Assembly: GCA_937928545.1 (NCBI GenBank) | Contig: CALGJQ010000014.1 | Location: forward strand, 1-64,000 | Source of the DNA: an uncultured Verrucomicrobiales bacterium | GTDB lineage: Bacteria; Verrucomicrobiota; Verrucomicrobiia; Verrucomicrobiales; Akkermansiaceae | Direction: 5' to 3' | Length of the DNA: 64,000 nucleotides | Notes under the pieces: model-generated | What the model saw: only the letters and a program-made list of their open reading frames with translations | What the model was told of the DNA's origin: nothing | Databases searched by the model: none | Translations under genes and position numbers: made by a program | Shown here: piece after piece, positions 6,991 to 16,054 of the stretch | Position numbering within the stretch: the first letter of the stretch is position 1 | Layout: every line of letters begins with the position of its first letter

Positions 6991-9396
6991 TTAGTCTAGG
7001 TGGATGGTTTCGTTGAGGTTTAGGAGGAGGAGGCAGAGGCGGGAGGGTATTTGGGCTTGGGGGACTTGGTGGTTTTTTTGGAGCTCGGTGGCGAGTTGGG
7101 TGAGTTCGTGAAGTTCGCCTTCGGTGATGGGGCGGCTGGTGGCGAGTTGGAAGGCTTGGGTGATTTTCTCGTCGAGGGTGCCGGTGAGGCGGGTGGCGAA
7201 TTGGTCGGAGAATTGGCTCATGCGTTCGGAGTTGAGCATGGTGAGGGCTTGGGTGGGGACGGTGGTGGTGAAGCGGGTGGGGCAGGAGAAGTCGCGTTCG
7301 GGGGAGTCGAAGTTGGCGAGGAGGGGGAGTTTGATGGAGCGCTTGGCGTGGATGTAGACAGCGCGGCGATTGGCGGAGTCGCCGGGTGAGGGTGGCCAGA
7401 CGCGGCGAGGAGTGGAGGAGGTGGCGAGGACGTCATCGGGCATTTTTGGGCGGACGGGTGGGCCGAACATTTGGAGGTCGAGTTGGCTGGTGAGGGTGAG
7501 GTAGGTGTCCCAAACTTCTTCGGCGGTGAGGCGGCGTGGGGTGTATTTCCAGTGGAGCTTGTTGGTGGGGTCTTTGTCGTTGAGGCCCTTTGAGGAGAGC
7601 TGGTAGGTGGAGCTGTTGAGGATGAGGCGGAGGAGGTGTTTGGTGTCCCAATTTGAGCGGACGAGTTCGGCGGCGAGCCAGTCGAGGAGGGCTTGATTTG
7701 AGACGCCGGTGCCGAGTGCTCCGAAGTCGTTTGCGGATTCGACGAGTCCTTTGCCGAAGCAGTATTGCCAGAGGCGGTTGGCCCAGACGCGGGCGGTGGT
7801 GGGGTGGTCGGGGGAGGTGATCCAGCGGGCGAGTTCGAGACGGGTGCGCTTGGGTTGGCCTTGAGTTTTATTGAGGACGGCGGGGAAGGCGATGGGGACT
7901 TCGTCGCCGGGGGAGTGAACGCTGCCGCGTTTGTGAATGCGTGGGGTTTCGATTTCGGGATCTTCATGGACTCCGTGGTAGCGGATGCCGGGGAGGGGGC
8001 GATCGAGTTGGTGGCGGGCGGTTTGGAGAGGTTTCATTTTTGCGCCAAAGTCATCGCCGAATGTTTTGGTGATGAGGGCGGGGTGGATGAGGGCGAGTTG
8101 GTCTGGGTTGAGGTCGTGGACGGGGGCGCGGGTGAGGCGGATTTTGATTTGGCGGCGTTTGGATTTGGCGATGATGCCGATGGTGTTTTTTCCGGTGGTG
8201 AGTGCTTCGACGGGGAGGGGGATGAAGTATTCGCCGTGGACTTTTTCGGGGACGCCTTGGAAGACGGGGGCGCCATTGAGGAAGATTTCGAGGTGGTCGA
8301 GGTCGGCTTTGATATAGGCGAGGAAGTGAGGGGGGATTTCTTGGAGGCCGAAGTCGGAGCGGAGAGTGAGGGGTTTGTCGGCGGGCCAGTTGGGGGAGGT
8401 TTTAAAGCCGACGGCGTCGGCGTCGAATGATGGGAGGGACCAGCCGGGGTTTTTGGGAATGCGGAAGAGGCGTTTCCAGTCGGTTTTGACGTTTTTGGGA
8501 TCGGGAGATTTTTTAAGGAAAGGGTCGAGAGTTTGGCGATCGACGGTCTTCCAAAGGGACTCGATTTGTTGGCGATTGGCGCGGCGTTTTTCTTCGTGTG
8601 CTTCAGAAACGGCGGGGTCGATCCAAGTGTGGTTGGCTTGTTTGAAGAGGTCTTGGCGGATGCCATCGAAGAAGGACATCATGGAGAAGTAGTCGGCCTG
8701 CGTGATGGGGTCGGCTTTGTGGTCATGGCACTTTGCGCAGCCCAAGGTGGAGCCCATGAAGGCTTCGGAGCTGACGTCGACGATGTCACTGACGGTGTCG
8801 GCGTGGGCTTGTGGTTTGTCGGCGGGTTCGTCGTCCCGCTGCATGAGGGTCATGAAGCCAGTGGCGATGCAGGTGTCGAGGGACTTGTCGGGGAGTTGGT
8901 CGCCGGCGAGTTGTTCGATGATGAAGCGATCGTAGGGTTTGTTGTCGTTGAAGGATTGGATGACGTAGTCACGGTAGCGCCAGATTTCGGGCTTTTGGCT
9001 GTCGCGTTCGAAGCCGTTGGTCTCGGCATAGCGGACGAGGTCGAGCCAATGAGAGGCGAACTTTTCACCGAAGCGAGGGGAGGCGAGATGTTGGTCAACG
9101 AGGGCGGGCCAGTCGAGAGAAGTGGGTTGAGGCGGGAGGCCGGTAAGGTCGTATGAGAGGCGGCGTTGGAGTTGGGGATTGGTGGCGGGGTCGTTTGGGG
9201 TGATGTCATTTTTCTGGAGGCCTTCGAGAATGAAGGCATCGATGGGGTTTTTGATGAAGGGGTCCTTTATCTCGGGAACGGTGGTCTTTTGGACGGGTTG
9301 GTAGGCCCAGTAGGCTTCGCGAGGTTTTTTAGCCAAGGAAGTCCCAGCGAGCAGGAGCAAGATGGGGAGTGCTGGGAGGATCCGTTTTGAAAGCAT
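6991..9396 (-). CDS. DUF1549/DUF1553 (PSD1-type) secreted protein
   Basis: An 801-aa protein starting at ATG 9396 with a signal peptide (MLSKRILPALPILLLLAGTSLA). The DUF1549 part (about 35-250) contains the typical RRLSYDLTGLPP, HWLDLVRYAETNGFERD and FIIEQLAGDQLP motifs. A haem-binding-like CAKCHDHKADPI (CxxCH) follows. A middle jelly-roll-like region (about 330-420) holds KNTIGIIAKSKRR. The DUF1553 part follows from about 500 (RVWANRLWQYCFGKGLV, DFGALG, RLTAEEVWD and CPTRFTTTVPTQALTMLNS). The usual N-terminal cytochrome c (PSC1) domain is absent, making this a short form. It lies upstream of the DUF1501 gene in the conserved pair and is divergent from a large secreted sulfatase. Export and a role in carbohydrate catabolism are inferred from family context. 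Confidence 0.93.
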   Translation of the reverse strand: MLSKRILPALPILLLLAGTSLAKKPREAYWAYQPVQKTTVPEIKDPFIKNPIDAFILEGLQKNDITPNDPATNPQLQRRLSYDLTGLPPQPTSLDWPALVDQHLASPRFGEKFASHWLDLVRYAETNGFERDSQKPEIWRYRDYVIQSFNDNKPYDRFIIEQLAGDQLPDKSLDTCIATGFMTLMQRDDEPADKPQAHADTVSDIVDVSSEAFMGSTLGCAKCHDHKADPITQADYFSMMSFFDGIRQDLFKQANHTWIDPAVSEAHEEKRRANRQQIESLWKTVDRQTLDPFLKKSPDPKNVKTDWKRLFRIPKNPGWSLPSFDADAVGFKTSPNWPADKPLTLRSDFGLQEIPPHFLAYIKADLDHLEIFLNGAPVFQGVPEKVHGEYFIPLPVEALTTGKNTIGIIAKSKRRQIKIRLTRAPVHDLNPDQLALIHPALITKTFGDDFGAKMKPLQTARHQLDRPLPGIRYHGVHEDPEIETPRIHKRGSVHSPGDEVPIAFPAVLNKTQGQPKRTRLELARWITSPDHPTTARVWANRLWQYCFGKGLVESANDFGALGTGVSNQALLDWLAAELVRSNWDTKHLLRLILNSSTYQLSSKGLNDKDPTNKLHWKYTPRRLTAEEVWDTYLTLTSQLDLQMFGPPVRPKMPDDVLATSSTPRRVWPPSPGDSANRRAVYIHAKRSIKLPLLANFDSPERDFSCPTRFTTTVPTQALTMLNSERMSQFSDQFATRLTGTLDEKITQAFQLATSRPITEGELHELTQLATELQKNHQVPQAQIPSRLCLLLLNLNETIHLD

Positions 9397-9531
9397 CAAT
9401 AGAGTTCTCTACTTTTGCTGAAATCAGGAATCTTTCAAGACTCCGATTGAACTCAGGGAGAAAACTTCTTTATTTGCGATGGATTTCCATTTGGGCGACA
9501 GTGTTACTTTGTCAGCCTTGACTCCCCATTT

Positions 9532-12500
9532 ATGAAATTCCTTTTTCTTTCCCTCGCCCTCATTTGCCATCTGCAGGCTCAGCTCGTTTATCAGGACGAT
9601 TTTTCAGCAACGACGATTAACGCGGCGATCTGGAATATCGATATCGGTTCTGCAGTCACGCTCGATGCGGGAAATGACCAGCTCGACTATAATCACACCG
9701 GTGGAACCGCTCGGCGTTTCCTGAACTACAATAACGGCACCCTTGTTAGTAAAACCGGCTATCTAAAAGTGAGTATTTCAAATTTCGGGGGGAGTCCCTC
9801 GGTTTGGATGGGCTTTGTCAGTAGCTCGCACGGGAACAATGGAAACTATGCCCGAGCGGTTGTGAGTGGAGACGGAACGTATGAGCTCTTTTTTAATAAC
9901 ACTTCTGGTCCTGTCTCCTTCGATAATGGGAGCGGTTGGACGGGGACTCTTGTTGCTGGAGCTGGGCTTTGGTCATCGAATAATGGTGCGTCCTCTGCGG
10001 CTCTTGCAGTGGGTGGAAATTTTGCCGCTGATACGAATATCTTTGGGTTTGGCTTTGCGAATTTTGGGAATGCTAGTTCTTTTCCAAGTTCCTCTTTTAG
10101 CATCGATTCGATTGCGGTCTCGAGTTCGCTCACGATTGGAGCGCCAGGGAATACGGCGCCGTCGGTGAACGTCACTGCTCCTGCTGATAATACGACGCTT
10201 GCAATAGGTGCGAATGTTACCTTCACGGCGACAGCCACTGATACCGAAGATGGTGATCTTGCAGCGGGTGTGACTTGGGCATCCAGTATTGATGGCAACC
10301 TTGGGGCGGGGGCTTCCATTAGTAGTAGTGGCCTTTCGTTGGGAACTCATACCATCACCGCATCGGTCACCGATAGTGGCTCGCTCGAAGGAAGTGGCGC
10401 GATCACGCTCGTCGTAAATGACCCCAACAATCTTCCTCCGACGGTCACGATCTCCGCTCCTGCGGATGCCACCACGGTGACGGCAGGAATTCCTGTCACG
10501 TTTGCGGCGGCGGGGGCTGATCAGGAGGACGGCGATATTTCCTCCAACATCATCTGGAAATCAAATCTTAGTGGAAGCCTCGGAACGGGAGGATCGATCG
10601 CCGTTTCCAATCTCGCAGTCGGCACTCACACGATTACGGCGGAGGTTCTCGATAGCACGGGGCTCACCGCTTCCGCTTCATTTACGATTACTGTCACTGC
10701 TTCTTCCGGAACCCCCGGCGCGCTGCGGCCCAATATCATCGTCATCATTAGTGACGATGCGGGCTACGCCGATTTTGGTTTTATGAATGCTCATAGTGGG
10801 TCGACTTCAGAAGTCCCGACTCCTCACCTCGATGCTCTGGCGGCGCGTGGTATTACTTTTTCGCGAGCTTATGTGGCGGCGAATTGTCAGCCCACCCGAG
10901 CAGCGATTGTGACGGGAGCTTACCAAGCTCGGATTGGAAACGAGAATGTTGGGAACAATAATTTCCGAGATGATCAGCTCTTTGAGGGGATCCCAGTTGA
11001 GGTCGATACAGTTTGGGACCGGATGCGAAATCTTGGGTACACCACTGGAGCGATTGGAAAGTGGCATCTTGGGTCGATCGAAAATACGTCATCGGCTCTT
11101 GGGAACCGACCTGAGAATCAGGGGATCGATCGCTTCTTCGGCTTTTGGCATGGCTCGCGTGAATTTACGGCAGGTCACTACAATGACCAATCCAGTAACC
11201 CTGATCACCCGAATCAACTGCGTTACCTGCGTGAGGCACGCATTCATCCTGATGATTCTAAGACGGATGTGATTAAGGAGTATAGCGACTACGCTAATGT
11301 CCCGTCTGCGGAAAAAGATCTGACCAAGATTCTGGGTGACTATGCCGAGGACTTCGTGGCTGAGCACTACGATGACGCCGAGCCCTTTTTTCTCTACCTT
11401 GCACATCCGGCTCCGCACAAACCTTGGACAAATAACTCTCCCGACTACAACGACCCTCGCATTGCTGGCCTCACTCCAAACAACCGTCGTCAAGTTGCGT
11501 CGATGATGATTACGATGGACAAGGAGATTGGCGACCTCATGGCAAAGCTCGATGATCCAAATGGTGACGGGGATTCTTCCGACTCGATCCGAGACAACAC
11601 TCTGGTGGTCTTTTTGAATGACAACGGAGGAGTGGCGGGAATGGAAAATGGAGTCAATGGAACTTCCAACGGGATTTTAAATGGCTTCAAAGGCTCCGCT
11701 CACGATGGTGGGATTCGCGTTCCGATGATTATGGCTGGAGCTGGGATTGATCCCTCGAAAGCAGGGAGTGTTTTTGACAAGCCGGTTCATGGGATTGATC
11801 TTCTTCCGACGTCGGTCGCGCTTGCCGGAGGGAACATTTCGCCCGACGAGAATATCGATGGGGTGAACCTCATTCCTCATCTCAATGGGGGGAATACTGA
11901 CTTACCGCATGAAACTCTGGTCCACCGTTGGCGAGGGACCTTTGCGGTGATTCAGGACAATTGGAAGCTGGTCAACACTCGCAATACCAACGCATCTCCT
12001 AGCTTCTATAAACTGCACAATCTCACGACCGATCCCGGAGAAGTGAACGATCTCTCAGGAGTCGCGGCCAATGCGACACGACTTGAAGAAATGGTCCGAG
12101 AGGTGACTCATATGGAAGCGCAGTGGGATAAGCCTCGCTATCCGATTCTGAATCGTACGCTTGAATCTGAACCGCTCAATATTGTGGATCATTTCACTTT
12201 CCGGCCCGGTCTTCACAACGATTGGTCTGCGGGGGTGCCTGAGCAAAATGCAGCGACCAATCAGCCGGCTAATTGGTATGAAGGTGGCACTACAAATCCT
12301 GAAAACTTGATTCGTTCTGATGGCTTCAGTGGGGCAGTTTTGGAGTTTCCCGTTCACAGCGGTGACTACGTTTCGAACAATGATCTCCTCCGTAAGACGG
12401 GGCTCGAATTCATGCTCAATTCAATCATTTTGAGTGGAACGACCCAGTCGAACGGGACGGCAACGCTGAGTGGGAATAGCCTTATTTTCACGAATAATCT

Positions 12501-13311
12501 CAAAGGAGAGGAGCCGTCGATTACGATTGGTGCCTATGGTGGTTTTTCTTACGACATCGATTTGGATCTCATTCTTTACCACGATTTGAAAATCACGGGA
12601 GATGGGACGGCGGCTGTTCAGATTGATGGTGATGTGTCCCAGTTTTTTGAATCGCGAGGAATTCAAAAAACCGGAAGCAGTAATGCTGAGATCAATGGCG
12701 CTCGCAGCTACTCTGGTTCCACTGAAGTGTTGGGCGGAACTCTCAAGATTGCTCAGATCAATAACGCCGATGAGGCGGCATCCTATCGTTTAGCATCTGG
12801 AGTGATTCTTGATCTGGATTTCACGGGAACTGACACGGTGGGGGAGCTCTTTATCGATGGGGCTCAGCAAGCTGCGGGAGTTTACGGAGCAGTCGGAAGT
12901 GGAGCGGAGAACGAATTGGCGTTGATTCAAGGAGGGGGCACATTGACCATTACTTCCAACCCTGGGGGCTTTGCAATGTGGGCCTCCCAAAATGCCCCGG
13001 GAGCGCTTTTTACAGGAGATCATGATTCGGACGATGTGCAGAATGGAATCGAGTATTTCATGGGGGAAACTGGCTCCTCTTTCACGCCGCTCCCCGTTCC
13101 TGATCTGAGTGGGAAAATTGTTTGGCCGATTGGGCCGGGCTATTTAGGAAGCTATGGTGCGGACTACCGCTTCGAGTTGTCGTCGGATCTTGAGGCTTGG
13201 TCACCAGTCGATATTTCAGGGGTCTCGATCAGTCCTGGGACATCGATTTCTTTTGTCTTACCGCAGGGGTTTACGTCGCGATTTGTGAGGTTGTCGGTTG
13301 ATTCGGAGTGA
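9532..13311 (+). CDS. Large secreted multidomain sulfatase with Ig-like and beta-strand repeats
   Basis: A 1259-aa exported protein with a signal peptide (MKFLFLSLALICHLQA). Residues 20-200 look like a concanavalin/LamG-type module (FSATTINAAIWNID and IDSIAV). Two Ig-like repeats follow at about 208-300 and 302-395 (VNVTAPADNTT and VTISAPADATT). A full sulfatase domain spans about 399-865: NIIVIISDDAGYADFG, the formylglycine motif C452-QPTR, GKWHLGS, FLYLAHPAPHKPW, NDNGG and VPMIMAGAG. The last 390 residues are beta-rich and contain an autotransporter-associated strand repeat (SYSGSTEVLGGTLKI) and a typical verrucomicrobial C-terminus. The Cys would need formylglycine conversion. It probably acts on sulfated polysaccharide at or outside the cell surface. 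The fusion is unusually large for a sulfatase. Confidence 0.93.
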   Translation: MKFLFLSLALICHLQAQLVYQDDFSATTINAAIWNIDIGSAVTLDAGNDQLDYNHTGGTARRFLNYNNGTLVSKTGYLKVSISNFGGSPSVWMGFVSSSHGNNGNYARAVVSGDGTYELFFNNTSGPVSFDNGSGWTGTLVAGAGLWSSNNGASSAALAVGGNFAADTNIFGFGFANFGNASSFPSSSFSIDSIAVSSSLTIGAPGNTAPSVNVTAPADNTTLAIGANVTFTATATDTEDGDLAAGVTWASSIDGNLGAGASISSSGLSLGTHTITASVTDSGSLEGSGAITLVVNDPNNLPPTVTISAPADATTVTAGIPVTFAAAGADQEDGDISSNIIWKSNLSGSLGTGGSIAVSNLAVGTHTITAEVLDSTGLTASASFTITVTASSGTPGALRPNIIVIISDDAGYADFGFMNAHSGSTSEVPTPHLDALAARGITFSRAYVAANCQPTRAAIVTGAYQARIGNENVGNNNFRDDQLFEGIPVEVDTVWDRMRNLGYTTGAIGKWHLGSIENTSSALGNRPENQGIDRFFGFWHGSREFTAGHYNDQSSNPDHPNQLRYLREARIHPDDSKTDVIKEYSDYANVPSAEKDLTKILGDYAEDFVAEHYDDAEPFFLYLAHPAPHKPWTNNSPDYNDPRIAGLTPNNRRQVASMMITMDKEIGDLMAKLDDPNGDGDSSDSIRDNTLVVFLNDNGGVAGMENGVNGTSNGILNGFKGSAHDGGIRVPMIMAGAGIDPSKAGSVFDKPVHGIDLLPTSVALAGGNISPDENIDGVNLIPHLNGGNTDLPHETLVHRWRGTFAVIQDNWKLVNTRNTNASPSFYKLHNLTTDPGEVNDLSGVAANATRLEEMVREVTHMEAQWDKPRYPILNRTLESEPLNIVDHFTFRPGLHNDWSAGVPEQNAATNQPANWYEGGTTNPENLIRSDGFSGAVLEFPVHSGDYVSNNDLLRKTGLEFMLNSIILSGTTQSNGTATLSGNSLIFTNNLKGEEPSITIGAYGGFSYDIDLDLILYHDLKITGDGTAAVQIDGDVSQFFESRGIQKTGSSNAEINGARSYSGSTEVLGGTLKIAQINNADEAASYRLASGVILDLDFTGTDTVGELFIDGAQQAAGVYGAVGSGAENELALIQGGGTLTITSNPGGFAMWASQNAPGALFTGDHDSDDVQNGIEYFMGETGSSFTPLPVPDLSGKIVWPIGPGYLGSYGADYRFELSSDLEAWSPVDISGVSISPGTSISFVLPQGFTSRFVRLSVDSE

Positions 13312-13373
13312 TTTCGCGAAGTGGACCGCTTTCGAGATGGTATCGCTGACGGACTTCGCTAGGGTTTTGCGCG

Positions 13374-16052
13374 ATGCGCTACGCGATCGTTTCTGACATT
13401 CACGCGAACCTGAGAGCATGGGAAGCCGTGCTCGCTGATCTTCGGTCGCAGAATGTTGATACGATCATCTGTCTTGGTGATGTGGTCGGCTACGGGCCAC
13501 AGCCTGCAGAAGTGCTGGCCGCGGTGAGGGCTGAGACCAGTCACTTTGTTCTCGGGAACCATGATGCGGCGGCGGCAGGGATGATGGACTACTCCATTTT
13601 TAATGACCATGCCCGCCAAGCGATCGAATGGACGATGTCGGAACTGAGTGAGGAGGCCACCGCGTTTCTAGCCTCGGTTCCTTTGGCGATTGAGGCTGGC
13701 GAGATTCTTTTCGTGCATGCAGAAGTGGCGGAGCCGGGGCGCTTTGACTACATTGATGACACGGAGATGGCGGAGGAGAGCTTTTCCGCGACTGAGCACT
13801 TTGTGAGCTTCGTGGGGCATACTCATAAGCCAAAGATTTTTGAGAGGAAGCCGGAGGGAGGAGTTCAGGAGCTTCTCGATGAAACTTGCTCTCTTGATGA
13901 GAAGAATCGCTACATCGTAAATGTCGGTTCGGTAGGGGAGCCACGGAATCCTGATGATCTAAGAGCGCGTTACGTGATCTATGATTCAGAGACGCGTGAG
14001 GTTGATTTTCGCCGTGTGGATTTCGACATCGTAGCCTACCGGGAAAGTTTGTTGGGGACTAGTTTAGCTTTGAGGCCTTATTTTTTGCAGGTCTATGAAC
14101 AGGTAGTAGAGGGGAAGGAGGAGTTGGTTTCTACAGATGAGAGCATGGTCGATATGCAGGTGGCTCACGGATCTGCGGCGCTTGTGGATCTTGGCCAAGT
14201 TTCGAGCATGGTGAATATGCAGTTGGCGAGTGCGAAGCGGTCGAAGGCCCCCGGTGTGATTTTGGCTGCTGCGGCTGTTTTGGCTTTTGCGGCACTGGGG
14301 ATCTGGGCCCTGAAATCACGAGGGAAATCTTCAGAGGAGGGTAAAAACCAGCTCGTGATCGTCGCCGATGAGGAGGTAAAGAAAGAGGTGATGAAGCCTG
14401 AGCCGACGAGAACTAAGGTGGAGCCTAGAGAGGAAGCTGGAGAGGAACCCATAGCAAAGATGGAGGAGGAGACTCCAAAGATGGATGAGCCACCGGTAAA
14501 GCCCGAAGCGATGGCGGCGAAGCTCGAACCCAAACCTCTTGAAGAGCCGAAGCTTAAGAAGAAGGTGGTGGAGGTGGCTTCTTGGCGAATGGATCAGGCG
14601 GAAGGTGGTGCTTCGCTGGTCGATGAAACTGGGCAGATGAAGCTCGTTTCTGTTGCGGAGGCGAAATCGATTCGGCCCATTGCTCCGAACCCAGTTCCTC
14701 TGACTCAGGAGGAGAACCGTGCCGCTTTGCAGGTTGGAATTTGGAAAGAGGACCAAGTGGGAGACTTCTTCGGATTGACTGCGGATAAATCGTTCACTTG
14801 TGAAGGGTGGTTTGTCAGTGCGAAGACACGACGGCCGGTTTTCCTCATGGGAACGCGGAGCGGTGAAGATGATAAAACAGGCTGGCACATTGACCTTCGT
14901 CCGCCGAGTGGTGGGAGGAGAGAAGGGCAGATGAGTTTCTACTATGACTCGGGGACTAAAAGGACTCAGGCTTTGGCAGAAGCGGTGAAAGTGGCAGATC
15001 TCAAGCCTCATCATTTTGCGGTCGTTTGGGATCATGATGCCAGTCGCGAGGAGGGGGAGATGACGCTTTTTCTCGATGGGGTGAAGGTTGCGACGACTCC
15101 ATTGCGGCACTCTGATATTTTGGGGAAACAGGTGAATCTTTTCCGAATTGGAGCGAAGGGAAATCCTGCCAAACTGGCTCTCGATGAGCTCCGCTTCACA
15201 AGGAAGGCTTTGGCTTCTCACGAATTCCTGCTCAAAACTCCGATCCTGGGGGTGACGATGTTGAAGAGTGATCCGAAGAGTAAGGACAGTTGGAGTAAGG
15301 CGGAAAATTGGGAAGGAGGAGTGGTTCCTAGTGGTGATGATAACATCATTATCGAGGAGGGTTTGGTCGTCCAATCGGAGAGTGTGGCGCCTAAGGAGTA
15401 TACCGGTTCCTTAGTTCTGAAGGAGAAGGCGAACTTGCGTCTCCATGGTGATCGAGCTTTACCCGCCATCCCTAAAGCTCCTTCGAGTCTTGTGTTGTAT
15501 CAAGATTCGACTCTCGTTCTGCGAACGGGGAATGTGGAATTTGGGCCGATTGACTTGAAGGGGGATGCCGAAATTTGGGGTGGGCAATCGACGGCTGGTC
15601 ATCGAGCGATCCGGCGTTTTGAGAGGGAAATCAAAGGAGCTGGCAAGCTCACGATCAATGGAGTGAATAATAATCATTTTCACTTTCATGCGAAGAGTCG
15701 TTTTACCGGAGGATTGCGAGCGCACTCGAGTCAGGGTCAAGGCTTCTTAGTCTTTGGAAGTTGCAATCAAGCTTTTGGGAAAGGGGATGTGAGTATTGAG
15801 AATAATTGCTCGCTCATTATTGGCGGGCTTACTCGGGATACGATCGATGATTCCGCAACTCTAAAATTGGATGGAGCTAGCGTCCTCGTTATGAACGGAA
15901 GCCCCAAGAAATATAAGTTGTTTCTGAAAGCGAACGAAACGGTCGCGGGATTTTTTATTGATGGAGAAGACCAGGGCGAAGGGGTCTTTTCCAGCGAGAC
16001 TCACCCTGAGATAGGCGGGACTGGTAAGCTGACGGTGAAGGCCGCAGAATAG
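13374..16052 (+). CDS. Metallophosphoesterase with membrane anchor and extracytoplasmic LamG/beta domain
   Basis: 892 aa. Residues 1-250 form a YfcE/MJ0936-like calcineurin-type phosphoesterase with all metal motifs: DIH (8-10), GDVVGYG, LGNHD and GHTH. There is no signal peptide. A single transmembrane helix (about 293-312, VILAAAAVLAFAALGIW) follows. Then comes a Glu/Lys/Pro-rich linker (about 320-395), a LamG-like domain (about 400-610, including FTCEGWFVS and FAVVWDHDA) and a right-handed beta segment (KAENWEGGVVPSGDDNIII to the end). Predicted topology: enzyme in the cytoplasm, sugar-binding-like domain outside. That shape recalls FecR-type transmembrane regulators found in this phylum. 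It starts 62 bp after the sulfatase, with which it shares a related C-terminal motif (FIDG...GxG). Confidence 0.88.
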   Translation: MRYAIVSDIHANLRAWEAVLADLRSQNVDTIICLGDVVGYGPQPAEVLAAVRAETSHFVLGNHDAAAAGMMDYSIFNDHARQAIEWTMSELSEEATAFLASVPLAIEAGEILFVHAEVAEPGRFDYIDDTEMAEESFSATEHFVSFVGHTHKPKIFERKPEGGVQELLDETCSLDEKNRYIVNVGSVGEPRNPDDLRARYVIYDSETREVDFRRVDFDIVAYRESLLGTSLALRPYFLQVYEQVVEGKEELVSTDESMVDMQVAHGSAALVDLGQVSSMVNMQLASAKRSKAPGVILAAAAVLAFAALGIWALKSRGKSSEEGKNQLVIVADEEVKKEVMKPEPTRTKVEPREEAGEEPIAKMEEETPKMDEPPVKPEAMAAKLEPKPLEEPKLKKKVVEVASWRMDQAEGGASLVDETGQMKLVSVAEAKSIRPIAPNPVPLTQEENRAALQVGIWKEDQVGDFFGLTADKSFTCEGWFVSAKTRRPVFLMGTRSGEDDKTGWHIDLRPPSGGRREGQMSFYYDSGTKRTQALAEAVKVADLKPHHFAVVWDHDASREEGEMTLFLDGVKVATTPLRHSDILGKQVNLFRIGAKGNPAKLALDELRFTRKALASHEFLLKTPILGVTMLKSDPKSKDSWSKAENWEGGVVPSGDDNIIIEEGLVVQSESVAPKEYTGSLVLKEKANLRLHGDRALPAIPKAPSSLVLYQDSTLVLRTGNVEFGPIDLKGDAEIWGGQSTAGHRAIRRFEREIKGAGKLTINGVNNNHFHFHAKSRFTGGLRAHSSQGQGFLVFGSCNQAFGKGDVSIENNCSLIIGGLTRDTIDDSATLKLDGASVLVMNGSPKKYKLFLKANETVAGFFIDGEDQGEGVFSSETHPEIGGTGKLTVKAAE

Positions 16053-16054
16053 AA

